NCBI GenBank assembly: GCA_002429245.1
Contig: DIZA01000005.1
Coordinates: 14,482 to 78,481 of the forward strand
From: Candidatus Saccharibacteria bacterium UBA6040
GTDB taxonomy: Bacteria > Patescibacteriota > Saccharimonadia > Saccharimonadales > Saccharimonadaceae
Length of the DNA stretch: 64,000 nucleotides
Reading direction: 5' to 3'
The position numbers were made by a program, and so were the translations under genes. Shown in pieces: positions 33,762 to 43,405 of this stretch. Every line of letters begins with the position of its first letter. The stretch's first letter is position 1. Below the pieces are notes generated by a model, which saw only the letters and a program-made list of their open reading frames with translations, was not told where the DNA came from and did no database searches.

Positions 33762-33885
33762 TGAGACGATTATACCACGGAGGCATAAGTGGTTTGAGCC
33801 TAAAATGAAATGTTCTCTCTCGGTAAAGATCTTGCTACAATAGATGTAGTTGAAAAATAGGGAAAACATAGGGGAGCCAGTCTAC

Positions 33886-36090
33886 ATGGGCAAGAAATTA
33901 CACGCACTGGGATTATTTGCATTTAATAATCCATGGAAAATTATTAGTGGATGGGTACTGCTCATCGCCATTCTCGGATTTCTTGCAGTTCAGTTTATAC
34001 AGCCAACAAGTTCATCGATTTCTATCCCTGGAACTGACGCTCAAAAAGCGATCGACCGCGCTAATGAGCTTTTTCCTAATTCCGGAAAAGGATCAGGGCG
34101 TATCGTTTTTAAAGCCCCTGACGGTAAAAAGATTAGTGACTTTAAAACGCAGATCACCGATCTTGCGACAAAAGTTTCTAAAGTTGATGGCGTCGGCACT
34201 GTCGCTGATCCATTTATTGACCCCTCATTTATTTCTGAATCTGGAACAATCGCCTACGCTCAAGTACAACTGAAAGACGCTGGTGGTTCGGTCACTGAAA
34301 CAACTATCAGTGGCGTTCAATCGGCCATTGACGCCGCTCGAGTTGATGGCCTACAAGTAGAAACCGGCGGCGACCTGATTACCAAAGTACCTGGTGAAAT
34401 CCTTGGTATCGGTGAAGTCGCAGGTGTTCTTATCGCACTCGTTGTACTCTTTATTACCCTTGACTCACTTGTCGCGGCAGGAATGCCTATCATCACCGCA
34501 CTGGTCGCTATTGCTGTCAGTATGGCGGGATTGTTCTCGCTGAGTAAGTTGATCAGTATTAACGCAACAACGCCCGTATTAGGGGTTATGCTCGGGCTTG
34601 CTGTTGGTATTGACTACTCATTATTCATTATCAATAAGTACCGTCGACTCCTACGCGACGGCTATGGATACAAAGAAGCGGCCTCGCGAGCAATCGGAAC
34701 AGCAGGAAACGCAGTTATCTTTGCTGCGCTTACCGTCGTGATCGCATTGTCAGCCCTTAGTATCGTTAACGTTCCATTTATGACCCTTATGGGGCTTTCT
34801 GGGGCTGCGACGATCGCAGTCGCCGCCATTGTGTCCGTTAGCTTGGTTCCAGCGATGCTCGGCGTTGTAGGGCGTCGTGTGTTTACAAAGAAAACCCGTG
34901 CAATTGTTGAAGCTGCGCAAGCTCGTGGCCCACAAGCTGTTCACAAAGTCAGCCAAAAATCGTTCTGGTACAAGTGGGGTAAAGTCATTACCAGCCACCC
35001 AATTATTTCGCTCGTTATCGCACTCGTTATTATTGTGACGCTTGCATTGCCTGTCCGAGAACTGCAACTTGGACTTCCGACCGATCAATACGCAGCGGCC
35101 CAAACAACTCAAAAGAAAGCCTACGATCTTTTAACCGAAGGATTTGGCGCTGGATTCAACGGCCCTTTGACCGTCGTCGTTGAGGAACTTCCTGCTGTCA
35201 CCGATGCTAACAAGACAGCTTTTGGTCCTTACGCAAAGTTCGTCCAACTAAAGAAAGTTGCCGACAGTATTGCGAAGCTTGATAACGTGAAGCAGACCCT
35301 TCCGGCAGCTGCCGTTGATAACGGAACAGCGGGTATCATACAAGTGATCCCGAATTCTGCGCCAAGTGATCAAGCAACAAAAGACTTAATCAAGAAACTC
35401 CGTGATACATCAGAACAAAAAACCATCACTGGCAGTAGCGGTATCACGCTATCCGTCACCGGTGCGGCCGCCTTGCAAGATGACATCAACACCAAACTAA
35501 GCAATGCGCTGCCTGAATATTTGCTCGTTGTGGTTGGACTGTCACTCATCTTGCTAATCGTTGCGTTCCGCTCAATCCTTGTTCCGCTCAAAGCAACCAT
35601 CGGATTCCTCTTATCTGTTCTTGCGATGTTCGGTTCAATGGTCGCCGTCTTCCAATGGGGCTGGTTTGGACTTTCTGATGCGCCAGGCCCAATCGTCAGC
35701 TTTATTCCGATCATCTCAATTGGTATCTTGTTCGGACTGGCAATGGACTATGAGTTCTTCCTAGTCTCTAGCATGCACGAAGTATTTGCACAGACAAAGA
35801 ATGCCAAAGAAGCCGTCGTCACCGGTTTTGGTGTCGGCAGTAAAGTCGTGACCGCCGCGGCCATTATTATGGTGAGTGTCTTCGCGGGATTCATCTCCAA
35901 CCACGACGCAACCATTCAAGCCATTGGCTTTGGACTTGCGGTCGGTATCCTGGTTGATGCTTTCCTTGTTCGTATGACTATTGTCCCGGCAGTGATGACA
36001 TTGCTCGATAAAGCCGCCTGGTGGATTCCGAAGTGGCTCGACAAGCGCCTGCCACACGTTTCAATCGAGGGTGAAGAAGAAACCCACTAA
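33886..36090 (+). CDS. MMPL/RND-family membrane transporter
   Basis: The protein of about 734 aa has two repeats, each a large external domain followed by about five membrane helices, with a further helix at the start of each half. Motifs GLAVGIDYSLFIINKYR and GLAMDYEFFLVSSMHE are the paired acidic relay segments of MMPL transporters. It may export lipids or amphiphilic compounds. A GGGGAG Shine-Dalgarno site nine bases upstream fixes the ATG. A -10 box TACAAT lies at 33836-33841. Confidence 0.92.
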   Translation: MGKKLHALGLFAFNNPWKIISGWVLLIAILGFLAVQFIQPTSSSISIPGTDAQKAIDRANELFPNSGKGSGRIVFKAPDGKKISDFKTQITDLATKVSKVDGVGTVADPFIDPSFISESGTIAYAQVQLKDAGGSVTETTISGVQSAIDAARVDGLQVETGGDLITKVPGEILGIGEVAGVLIALVVLFITLDSLVAAGMPIITALVAIAVSMAGLFSLSKLISINATTPVLGVMLGLAVGIDYSLFIINKYRRLLRDGYGYKEAASRAIGTAGNAVIFAALTVVIALSALSIVNVPFMTLMGLSGAATIAVAAIVSVSLVPAMLGVVGRRVFTKKTRAIVEAAQARGPQAVHKVSQKSFWYKWGKVITSHPIISLVIALVIIVTLALPVRELQLGLPTDQYAAAQTTQKKAYDLLTEGFGAGFNGPLTVVVEELPAVTDANKTAFGPYAKFVQLKKVADSIAKLDNVKQTLPAAAVDNGTAGIIQVIPNSAPSDQATKDLIKKLRDTSEQKTITGSSGITLSVTGAAALQDDINTKLSNALPEYLLVVVGLSLILLIVAFRSILVPLKATIGFLLSVLAMFGSMVAVFQWGWFGLSDAPGPIVSFIPIISIGILFGLAMDYEFFLVSSMHEVFAQTKNAKEAVVTGFGVGSKVVTAAAIIMVSVFAGFISNHDATIQAIGFGLAVGILVDAFLVRMTIVPAVMTLLDKAAWWIPKWLDKRLPHVSIEGEEETH

Positions 36091-36638
36091 GCCGTTTGCG
36101 TTTGACCGGGTTTCTTGGTGATTTTGAAGCCCTCTTTCTTGACCTTTTTATACTCTCGCCAGATGAGTCCGAGAATTAATATGTCGAGGATCGTCAAAGC
36201 AATAACAAAGACCGAGCCAGAACCAAAGACAATATCATACACCTGATAAAGCGTCAGTGCACCCAGTGCAATCAATGAAAATGGATATGCCCACAGCTTG
36301 TTACGAAGGATACCTATCACGGAAATAAGTTTGATCGCCGCATGAACAAGCAGATAGATAATAAAGAAAAGCCGAGCACTATTCGTAAATTGATGTGATG
36401 TATGAATGAGAAAGTTCGATATAAAATCATTTGGGTCATGAGCAAGCTCACGGTGCGTTGCAAGCACAACCAACCCCTGTAAACGATTCGGACTGAGGAA
36501 AATCAGTGCGATAGCTGTGACAAGTTCAATAAGGCCGTCGATACCTTTAATTAAAATACCGTATTCGAATATCTTATCGAAGAGGTTCCTCGGCTCAAAC
36601 CACGAAGTCGGTTTTTTCTGCTTTACTTCTTTTTCCAT
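36087..36638 (-). CDS. DUF2127-like integral membrane protein
   Basis: The 183-aa protein has four membrane segments and an opening FEYGILIKGIDGLIELV, typical of DUF2127, with later IYLLVHAAIKLISVIGIL. The C-terminal tail is basic. Function is unknown. TATAAT on the - strand lies 8 nt before the ATG. It overlaps the end of the MMPL gene by 4 bases (convergent). Confidence 0.82.
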   Translation of the reverse strand: MEKEVKQKKPTSWFEPRNLFDKIFEYGILIKGIDGLIELVTAIALIFLSPNRLQGLVVLATHRELAHDPNDFISNFLIHTSHQFTNSARLFFIIYLLVHAAIKLISVIGILRNKLWAYPFSLIALGALTLYQVYDIVFGSGSVFVIALTILDILILGLIWREYKKVKKEGFKITKKPGQTQTA

Positions 36639-36676
36639 TACTCTCTATTATACGGTCATTTGGTATAATTGGTTGC

Positions 36677-37039
36677 ATGGAAGAAATTGGAATTGAATCA
36701 ACACTTGTTGAGGCGATCAGAAACGGTGATAAAACAATTGAGACTCGTCTGGGAAAGCCTCGTTTTCTTCGTATTCAGGAAGGTGACATCCTCAGTATTC
36801 GCGAAGATTTTTGGTATGAAGGAAAGATCCTTGAATCACTCACACATGCCCTGGAAGTGAAAGTTACGCAAATACTCTACTTTGAAACGTTCAAAGAAAT
36901 GCTCGATGCAGTTGATTTTCAAGCTGTGATCCCCAGCGCAAAAACCGTCGAAGAAGCTCTGAAAAAATACAAAGAATTCTACAGCCCAGAAGACGAACAA
37001 GAATTCGGGGTTATCGCATTTACTTTTGAACTTGTTTAG
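36677..37039 (+). CDS. ASCH-domain RNA-binding-like protein
   Basis: The 120-aa protein fits the PUA-like ASCH fold: GDKTIETRLGKPRF (Lys, Glu and Arg of the putative active cleft), QEGDILSI and late FGVIAFTFEL. ASCH proteins act on RNA or modified nucleosides; one group hydrolyses N4-acetylcytidine. The role here is unknown. TATAAT ends 7 nt before the ATG. Its last 20 bases overlap a convergent phosphatase gene. Confidence 0.83.
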   Translation: MEEIGIESTLVEAIRNGDKTIETRLGKPRFLRIQEGDILSIREDFWYEGKILESLTHALEVKVTQILYFETFKEMLDAVDFQAVIPSAKTVEEALKKYKEFYSPEDEQEFGVIAFTFELV

Positions 37040-37727
37040 TCTTCGTTTTTAGACGATCGTTTTTATGATATTCATACGAAGCAGCCTTCGTAATTAACAA
37101 GACAATGGCGATCCAAACTGCACTCACACTCCAACCGGCCACAATGTCAGTAGGGTAGTGGACGCCAAGATATAGTCGTGAGAATCCAATAGATAGGATG
37201 AGTATTGCGCCAAGTATGATCGCAACAACTCGCCATTTGGTTTTCCATAAGATAGCGACAATACAAAGAATAAGTGCGCTCGTGAGCATTGCGTGTCCAC
37301 TAGGAAATGAGTAACCCGTTTCAGTGATAAGTGATTGCCAAAATGCCGGGCGATCGCGGTGGAATAATAGCTTTAAAATAAGGTTCGCAGCGGCTGCGCC
37401 ACCAACGCCAAAGAATACCAACATCGCATGACGGCGATGTTTTTTATATAAAAGAAAAACGAGTAACAGAATAGTGGCAGGAAGAATAACCTCAACGTTT
37501 CCCATAGCTGTGAGGTCAAAGAATACCCGGTCCAGCGTCGGGTTTGCCTGCGCATGAATCCAAGAAAGAATAGTGTTATCTAGTCCAATTGGTTGATGCT
37601 CGGCAACCTCACCAGCAATACGCAGGAAGATGATAACCGGTGTCCAAAACAAAAGGAAGGCGATAACTAATTGTGATGTTTTATATTTTTTAAAAAAAGA
37701 TTTCAGTGGAGTTTTTGTGTTGTTCAT
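37020..37727 (-). CDS. PAP2-family membrane phosphatase
   Basis: The 235-aa protein has about six membrane segments and the three-part phosphatase signature: KLLFHRDRP, PSGHAM and SRLYLGVHYPTD. It probably dephosphorylates undecaprenyl diphosphate or a phospholipid at the outer face of the membrane. TATACT on the - strand lies 9 nt before the ATG. It overlaps the ASCH gene end by 20 bases. Confidence 0.92.
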   Translation of the reverse strand: MNNTKTPLKSFFKKYKTSQLVIAFLLFWTPVIIFLRIAGEVAEHQPIGLDNTILSWIHAQANPTLDRVFFDLTAMGNVEVILPATILLLVFLLYKKHRRHAMLVFFGVGGAAAANLILKLLFHRDRPAFWQSLITETGYSFPSGHAMLTSALILCIVAILWKTKWRVVAIILGAILILSIGFSRLYLGVHYPTDIVAGWSVSAVWIAIVLLITKAASYEYHKNDRLKTKTKQVQK

Positions 37728-37844
37728 TCTGACTTTAGTATAGCAAGAAAACTACTGTGACGGAGATGCGAGATTAGGAAAACACGCTGATGAAGCGCAT
37801 AATAGAGACATATATGTACCGTACATCGAAACGAAAGGTTTTAC

Positions 37845-37904
37845 ATGTCAAAAGGGAAAGATCGTAAGAAAGAACTCAAAAAGCCTAAAAAGGTTGTTGC
37901 ATAA
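37845..37904 (+). CDS. Very short basic protein (19 aa)
   Basis: The product MSKGKDRKKELKKPKKVVA matches the opening of a small lysine-rich protein found in many Gram-positive bacteria, as far as I recall. A Shine-Dalgarno-like AAAGG lies 8 bases before the ATG. The stop codon shares its last A with the ATG of the next gene, so the two are probably translated together. Confidence 0.6.
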   Translation: MSKGKDRKKELKKPKKVVA

Positions 37905-38143
37905 TGGCTAAATCTTTAAGCGCACAACGTTTTCTCGACTCTGCGGAAGCAAAAGAAATTCGTGACATTTTAAAAGAAATGATGACCGACCCTGAATTCA
38001 ATACGAAGTCTATGTACTCACCAACAGCCGGTGGCGATGTACTCTTTGTTGATAAGCACATGGAATACCTAAGTCAGCACACAACGCTGAACGTGAACCA
38101 CTACTTGTCGAACCTTCGACTTATGACACGCGTCCGTAATTAA
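37904..38143 (+). CDS. Small hypothetical protein
   Basis: The 79-aa soluble protein has helical ends (residues 5-30 and 52-76) and no known motif. It is translationally coupled to the short basic gene upstream through an overlapping TAATG. No function can be given. Confidence 0.7.
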   Translation: MAKSLSAQRFLDSAEAKEIRDILKEMMTDPEFNTKSMYSPTAGGDVLFVDKHMEYLSQHTTLNVNHYLSNLRLMTRVRN

Positions 38144-38192
38144 CGCGCCGTTCAATTAGGGTTATAATAAGAGCATAACTCTAAGGAGGACT

Positions 38193-38522
38193 ATGCGATC
38201 TATCAAACTACTCCACGATACCGCCAATAAAGAGCGAAGAAAGTCTGAAGACCTCAGGCATGAGGCTACTAAAAACCGTTTGAAAGCAGTCGAAACGATA
38301 GAAGATCAACCTCTTTCCCTCCAATATACAAATGAGGCACAAAAGAACGAAGAAAAAGCAGCGCAACACGACAACACTGCCATGAATCTTGAAAATGAAG
38401 CGATAGCACTTGAAGCAAAAGCGCTTGAGCTGAATCGTAAGAAAAATGAAATTCAGGCATCAAGCCAAGCCGAAATCGTAAAACTCGATAAGGAAGAAAA
38501 ATCTTTACGAGGCGAGATCTAG
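38193..38522 (+). CDS. Coiled-coil hypothetical protein
   Basis: The 109-aa protein is almost entirely charged and helical, with continuous heptad-like repeats over residues 8-105 and no proline after residue 40. A strong Shine-Dalgarno site (TAAGGAGG) lies five bases before the ATG, and TATAAT lies about 25 bases upstream. Function is unknown. Confidence 0.72.
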   Translation: MRSIKLLHDTANKERRKSEDLRHEATKNRLKAVETIEDQPLSLQYTNEAQKNEEKAAQHDNTAMNLENEAIALEAKALELNRKKNEIQASSQAEIVKLDKEEKSLRGEI

Positions 38523-38571
38523 CGTTTTTTTGCTATACTACATACAAACATAAGCACCAAGGAGCCTGCTT

Positions 38572-38673
38572 TTGAGAAAACATTCACGTCTGGGTAAAGA
38601 CTTAGTGATTGCTGACGTAGCCAGCTCTTTTCCTATTTCTAATGCTTCGGCTAAAAATGGAGTTTCTCTCTAA
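38572..38673 (+). CDS. Short 33-aa ORF coupled to the next gene
   Basis: A TTG start lies 7 bases after AAGGAG and about 33 bases after a TATACT box (38534-38539). The 33-aa product begins basic (RKHSRLGK) and has no known motif. The TAA stop shares its last A with the next ATG, so it may be a leader peptide or a real small protein. Confidence 0.5.
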   Translation: MRKHSRLGKDLVIADVASSFPISNASAKNGVSL

Positions 38674-39173
38674 TGCCTACTAACCCAATCGTCCCGCCTA
38701 CTGCATCAAATCAGTCCATCAATCCCGAGGATGATGCAATGCTTCAAGCGATTGAAGCACTTGAAGCACGGACAGTCGATCCCGACCCAGAACCGTACAC
38801 GCCTTCAGCGTCGCGTCCGCCAGCTCCAATTATTGTCCCTAAGCCTGTCGTCATCCCAGTACCTGTCGCGCCAAAGGTAATGGAACCCGTTTTAGCTAAA
38901 GCCGCTGTGGCTGCGACAACAGTCATTGCGAACCCTCCCGAAAAGCCTCCTGCTCCAAAACCAGTAAGACCTTCCGTTCCCAAGACACCAGCAGTTGAAA
39001 TCGCCGAGGAGCTTGCCAATGCTCCAGCAACATCACCCGAAGACGCACCTTTCCAACCATTTCCTAAACGAAAACCTTCAAAGAAGTCTCTTCTTGCTAT
39101 TGTCGGAGTTATCGTCCTCATTGGACTGATTATTGGTGGCTACTTTGGCTGGCAATCACTGCACAGTTCCTAG
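38673..39173 (+). CDS. Proline/alanine-rich protein with C-terminal membrane anchor
   Basis: The 166-aa protein has a long low-complexity region rich in Pro, Ala and Val (about residues 35-130), a basic patch (KRKPSKKS) and one membrane segment (about residues 140-162). With no signal peptide, the disordered part is probably cytosolic. It may be a scaffold. It is coupled to the upstream short ORF by an overlapping stop and start. Confidence 0.75.
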   Translation: MPTNPIVPPTASNQSINPEDDAMLQAIEALEARTVDPDPEPYTPSASRPPAPIIVPKPVVIPVPVAPKVMEPVLAKAAVAATTVIANPPEKPPAPKPVRPSVPKTPAVEIAEELANAPATSPEDAPFQPFPKRKPSKKSLLAIVGVIVLIGLIIGGYFGWQSLHSS

Positions 39174-39207
39174 CTCATAACGACACATCTTTGCTATACT
39201 GTCATAT

Positions 39208-39783
39208 ATGAAACCTCTGACTTCTACCACGCCTCACGTCATCATAATGGTTGGTATTCCTGGATCGGGTAAGACGACGTTTGCCGAACATTTTGCAAAG
39301 ACGTTTCAGGCCCCGTATATCAATCCCGGTAGTATTGCCGAGAAAATCGGGCTTGACGCAGACGCAACAGAGAAAGTAACACTCCTCTTATTCGAAGAAC
39401 TCCTCAAAACAAATCGTACGCTTGTTTACGAAGGATCAACCTTTACGAAAGCACAGCGATCTGAGCTGACAAAGCACGTTGCTAAAGCCGGCTACAAGAC
39501 TGTTACCGTCTGGGTACAAACAGAGCCGTACGAAGCGAAACGTCGTGCCACACGCAAGTTGAATCCTTTGGCACTATCGTCCGATGAGTACGAAAATGCA
39601 GTGCGTCGGTTTGAGAATCCAACTGCAGCCGAAAAGCCTGTCGTTATTAGCGGAAAACACACCTACACGACGCAACTAAAGACTGTCTTGAAGCACCTTA
39701 CGCGGAATGCGCCTGAAACACAGATACCACCAGCGCCACAACAACCAATCGTCCGCCCAGGACGTAATATCATTATTAGGTAG
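39208..39783 (+). CDS. P-loop kinase-like ATPase
   Basis: The 191-aa protein has Walker A GIPGSGKTT (residues 17-25), followed by a zeta-toxin or polynucleotide-kinase-like pattern: NPGSIAEKIG, VYEGSTFTKAQR and VWVQTEPYEAKRRA. It probably phosphorylates a nucleotide, nucleic acid end or small molecule. TATACT ends 7 nt before the ATG. The YgjP-like gene follows 6 bases later. Confidence 0.82.
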   Translation: MKPLTSTTPHVIIMVGIPGSGKTTFAEHFAKTFQAPYINPGSIAEKIGLDADATEKVTLLLFEELLKTNRTLVYEGSTFTKAQRSELTKHVAKAGYKTVTVWVQTEPYEAKRRATRKLNPLALSSDEYENAVRRFENPTAAEKPVVISGKHTYTTQLKTVLKHLTRNAPETQIPPAPQQPIVRPGRNIIIR

Positions 39784-39789
39784 CCCACT

Positions 39790-40485
39790 ATGCCGATCAT
39801 TCACGATGAAGAGTTTGGCAAAATCACGATCAGACGAAGTGCTCGTGCCTCACAAGTGCGTCTTAGGGTCGCGCCAGACGGAACCTTAAGAGCATCATTG
39901 CCTCTTTATGCGCCGTCTTTTCTTGTAAAAAGACTCATTAAATCATCACGACAAGAACTTCGCGACATGCTGTCTCAAGCACAACCTCATACCGAATACA
40001 CCGATGGTATGCGTATAGGAAAAAGTCACACGCTGATCGTTCGCCGAATCACAACTGGTACCGTACAAACGAATCGCCGTGGACAGCAAATTATCATTAG
40101 TTTGCCTGAAGGAAAATTATTGCAAGATAGCGATGTCGTCAGGGAAGTGCGTGACGCTATTATTGCTGCTTTAAGGGTTGAAGCAAAAAGCTATCTTCCA
40201 AAACGACTATCATTCCTTGCAGCAAAAGGTGGCTTTAATTATAAAAAAGTTCGCTTTTCTCATGCTAGCGGCCGATGGGGAAGTTGTACCTCTGAGGGAA
40301 CAATCAGTCTTAACATCGCCTTGATGAAATTACCGTTTGAACAGATTGACTACGTTATTATTCACGAACTCGCGCACACCAAACATATGAACCACAGTCC
40401 TGAATTTTGGGCACAAGTTTCAGAGTGGGATCCGCACTACAAAGAACATCGACGCGCGCTGAAACAAGAAGCTCCAACGATCTAA
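39790..40485 (+). CDS. YgjP-family (DUF45) metallopeptidase-like protein
   Basis: The 231-aa protein has the family blocks RRSARASQVRLRVAPDG, ASGRWGSCTSEGTISLN and the zinc site IIHELAHTKHMNHSPEFW. The fold is related to SprT/WLM metallopeptidases. It is probably co-transcribed with the P-loop kinase gene. Confidence 0.9.
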   Translation: MPIIHDEEFGKITIRRSARASQVRLRVAPDGTLRASLPLYAPSFLVKRLIKSSRQELRDMLSQAQPHTEYTDGMRIGKSHTLIVRRITTGTVQTNRRGQQIIISLPEGKLLQDSDVVREVRDAIIAALRVEAKSYLPKRLSFLAAKGGFNYKKVRFSHASGRWGSCTSEGTISLNIALMKLPFEQIDYVIIHELAHTKHMNHSPEFWAQVSEWDPHYKEHRRALKQEAPTI

Positions 40486-40531
40486 TACCGCATATACAAA
40501 ACGGTTATGCCTGCGCTATAATGACAGCAAT

Positions 40532-42166
40532 ATGTTCGAGGGTGGTATTAGCTTCAACAAAGATTCCGACAAGGCACTTCGGTACATTGGCTTACTTGGA
40601 ACGCCTATTTTTGTGGGATACAACCTTCTTGTCTACTTTGGTATTGCCCATAGTTCAAACTACAGTGGTAATCTGGCATGCCTGATTATATCTGCGCTAT
40701 GGCTGATTGCTGGTACATACCACTTCTTTGCACCAATTAGATCAATGGCGCAAATGCTGTTTCGGATCGTCATGTACCATATCATCACAATCGCAACCTT
40801 GATGTTTATCACTGGCTTCATTGAGCCGTTTGCCTCATCAGTTGTGCTGTTATTCTTGGCATACAATGTCTACTTTGGACGCAAAGCACTATTAATTAGT
40901 ATTGCGTCTTTTGTTGTCGCTGCGATTGTCGATATTATCATTCGTTACCCAAGCGATCATACGATCGTCGCGAATAACCTTATCGGCATAGGCGCCATCA
41001 TGGTGCTAGGAGTTGCGCTCGTTGGTATCATCATGGCCCAGGAGACACGTCGTCAGGCACTCATCCAGAGCCAGACACAAGAACGACTACAATATGACCG
41101 CGTCCTGACGATCATCAATAACTTGTCAGACGCCACCTTTAGTACCGACGAAAACGGCAACGTCTTGATGTATAACGCCGCTTGTCTCAACTTGCTCGAT
41201 ACAAACGACAACCTCAAGGGTGTGAACATTAGCTCGCTATTCACGCTGACTGACTCAGACAAGAAATCCGTGCAGTTGTTCGACGTTCTGAGTGAAGCAC
41301 GAAAGACAGTACGCCGTGACGACATCAGTCACACCTATGGTGACGGTGAAGAAGTCCGTCTTGAAATGACGTATGCACCAATCAAAAGTACCTATAGCCG
41401 TCACAAAAAGGGCCAGGTTCAAGGTGGCTTTATCCTGATCGTTCGTGACGTCACAAAACAAAAGAGCCTTGAAGAAGAACGTGATGAATTTATTAGTGTC
41501 GTCAGTCATGAACTGCGTACACCAATCACGATTGTCGAAGGCACCCTTTCTAACCTGCAGGTCATGATGGATATGCCGACTAAACCTGAAGAGAGTGTCC
41601 TAAAGGGTTCTATCGGTACCGCCCACGATCAAGTGCTGTACCTGGCAAAAATGGTGAATGACCTTAGCACGCTTTCACGTGCTGAACGTGGCGTGGCCGA
41701 TGCCGGTGAAGACATCAATGTCGAAGAACTGATGCACAAGCTTCACAAAGAGTACGAGAAGTCTGCTGCTACACGCAAACTCCACCTTAACCTAGATCTC
41801 GGGACAAAACTTGGTTCAATTCATGTTAGCCGGCTGTATGTTGAAGAACTCCTGCAAAACTTCATTACAAATGCGATTAAGTATACAAACGAAGGCAGTA
41901 TTACCGTCACCGCTAAGGCGAAAAAAGGCGTTATACTCTTTTCTGTGAAAGATAGCGGTATCGGCATCAGCAGAGGTGATCAGCAAAAGATCTTTGCCAA
42001 ATTCTATCGAAGCGAAGACTACCGTATTCGTGAAACGAATGGAACTGGGCTAGGGCTATACGTGTCAGCAAAGCTCGCACACAAGATCGGCACAAAGATT
42101 AATGTGACCAGCCGACTGAACCATGGCTCGACCTTTAGCTTTGAACTTCCTCAGATAACCAAGTAG
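40532..42166 (+). CDS. Orphan membrane histidine kinase with PAS domain
   Basis: Six membrane helices (about residues 18-170) are followed by a PAS domain (about residues 190-305), the H box VSHELRTPI, the N box NFITNAIKYT, and the G1 and G2 boxes DSGIGIS and GTGLGLYVS. It should autophosphorylate on the H-box histidine and pass phosphate to a response regulator, but none is encoded nearby. TATAAT lies 9 nt before the ATG. Confidence 0.92.
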   Translation: MFEGGISFNKDSDKALRYIGLLGTPIFVGYNLLVYFGIAHSSNYSGNLACLIISALWLIAGTYHFFAPIRSMAQMLFRIVMYHIITIATLMFITGFIEPFASSVVLLFLAYNVYFGRKALLISIASFVVAAIVDIIIRYPSDHTIVANNLIGIGAIMVLGVALVGIIMAQETRRQALIQSQTQERLQYDRVLTIINNLSDATFSTDENGNVLMYNAACLNLLDTNDNLKGVNISSLFTLTDSDKKSVQLFDVLSEARKTVRRDDISHTYGDGEEVRLEMTYAPIKSTYSRHKKGQVQGGFILIVRDVTKQKSLEEERDEFISVVSHELRTPITIVEGTLSNLQVMMDMPTKPEESVLKGSIGTAHDQVLYLAKMVNDLSTLSRAERGVADAGEDINVEELMHKLHKEYEKSAATRKLHLNLDLGTKLGSIHVSRLYVEELLQNFITNAIKYTNEGSITVTAKAKKGVILFSVKDSGIGISRGDQQKIFAKFYRSEDYRIRETNGTGLGLYVSAKLAHKIGTKINVTSRLNHGSTFSFELPQITK

Positions 42167-43291
42167 TTATTTCGGCGCTTTGACGAGGCGACCCTTCCAG
42201 GTCACGGCTTTTTGGGCGTAGCGAACAGCGCTCATGATGACAAGAACGGCTTCTTGGATCACCGCGTACGGCCATAAGAATCCACCGATAAGCCAAGCGC
42301 TCTTCCAGACTTTACGCAGATACAGTGCATAGAGGCTAGTAAATAGCAGGTAAAAGATACCGCCAATCAGTTGATTAATGCCCCAACCAGCGAACACACC
42401 AGACAGAATGACGAACAGAGGTGCGGACGCGATCAGCAGATCCAACCCAGCGATCACCATGTTTACAATTTTGCCACCAAGTAACGGGAATAGCAGGCGA
42501 ATACTCGTTCCAACCTGCGAACTCCACTTCTTTTCATACGAAATCCCTAATAGTTCAGTACCAATAAGGAATCGATACTTGTTAGAGGCCATCAGATCGG
42601 CCGAAATGCGTGATTCAGGCTGAATAGCGTCCTTAAATTGTGTGAAGCCCTGCCACTTATCTAAGAGCGTCTGGCGATGAATCATCCAAGCACCACTCGC
42701 CGTTGCAGGGAAGTCTCTGCGGTGGAACATGATCTCCCAGAAATAGCGAAGAGGAGAGAAGAACGCACTGGCACGGGGCGTATCTTCACGACGAGGCAGG
42801 ACTGACACCATCAAGGCATCTTCTTGCAACGTATACGCAACAAGCTGCTCAATCGACTCAGGACTCAATCGAGTATCAACATCCATAAATAAGACATATG
42901 TGCCGCTAGCCTGCTTTAAAAGGGCTTGTAGCGCATGATTCTTACCAAGCCACCCTTCAGGTAGCTTCGATCCTTCAACAAAGCGAATGCCCTCGTGTGC
43001 AAACGCTTTAATAAGGGCTGACGTATCGTCACCAGATAGGTCGTCTAAAACAATAATTTCTAGTTTTGGGTACGTACTGGCGATCACTCGTTCCAGTGAA
43101 TCGGTCATGGCGTGCGTTTCATTACGAGCCGGGATACAGACCGTGACGCTAGGAAGTGAGTCTTTCGAACCAACACTGGTCATGAGCGCCTTCATCTTGA
43201 AATGCGTATATGCATACCGAAGTCGCACCGCGGCTAATAAAAACATTCCTAGGAGTACCGCGTACAGTACATAAAGTAAAACCTGAAGCAT
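42167..43291 (-). CDS. Membrane GT2 glycosyltransferase (CrtQ-like)
   Basis: An N-terminal membrane helix precedes a GT2 domain with VCIPARNE, VLDDLSGDDT, the GWLGKNHAL block typical of carotenoid- and lipid-linked transferases, and FMDVDTR (DxD). Three or four membrane helices close the protein. The acceptor may be a membrane lipid. The ATG at 43291 is preferred, because TATGAT on the - strand lies 8 nt before it; a start at 43297 would be only 2 nt away. It converges with the histidine kinase gene, which ends one base away. Confidence 0.88.
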   Translation of the reverse strand: MLQVLLYVLYAVLLGMFLLAAVRLRYAYTHFKMKALMTSVGSKDSLPSVTVCIPARNETHAMTDSLERVIASTYPKLEIIVLDDLSGDDTSALIKAFAHEGIRFVEGSKLPEGWLGKNHALQALLKQASGTYVLFMDVDTRLSPESIEQLVAYTLQEDALMVSVLPRREDTPRASAFFSPLRYFWEIMFHRRDFPATASGAWMIHRQTLLDKWQGFTQFKDAIQPESRISADLMASNKYRFLIGTELLGISYEKKWSSQVGTSIRLLFPLLGGKIVNMVIAGLDLLIASAPLFVILSGVFAGWGINQLIGGIFYLLFTSLYALYLRKVWKSAWLIGGFLWPYAVIQEAVLVIMSAVRYAQKAVTWKGRLVKAPK

Positions 43292-43405
43292 CTTCATCTA
43301 TCATAGCATCCCCTTGACGACGGAGGGAATAAAAGCTACAATGATCTTGACAGTCTGCAGCAGCAGGCTATTTTAATTGGGAACAAAGAAAGTAGGAAGG
43401 CAACC

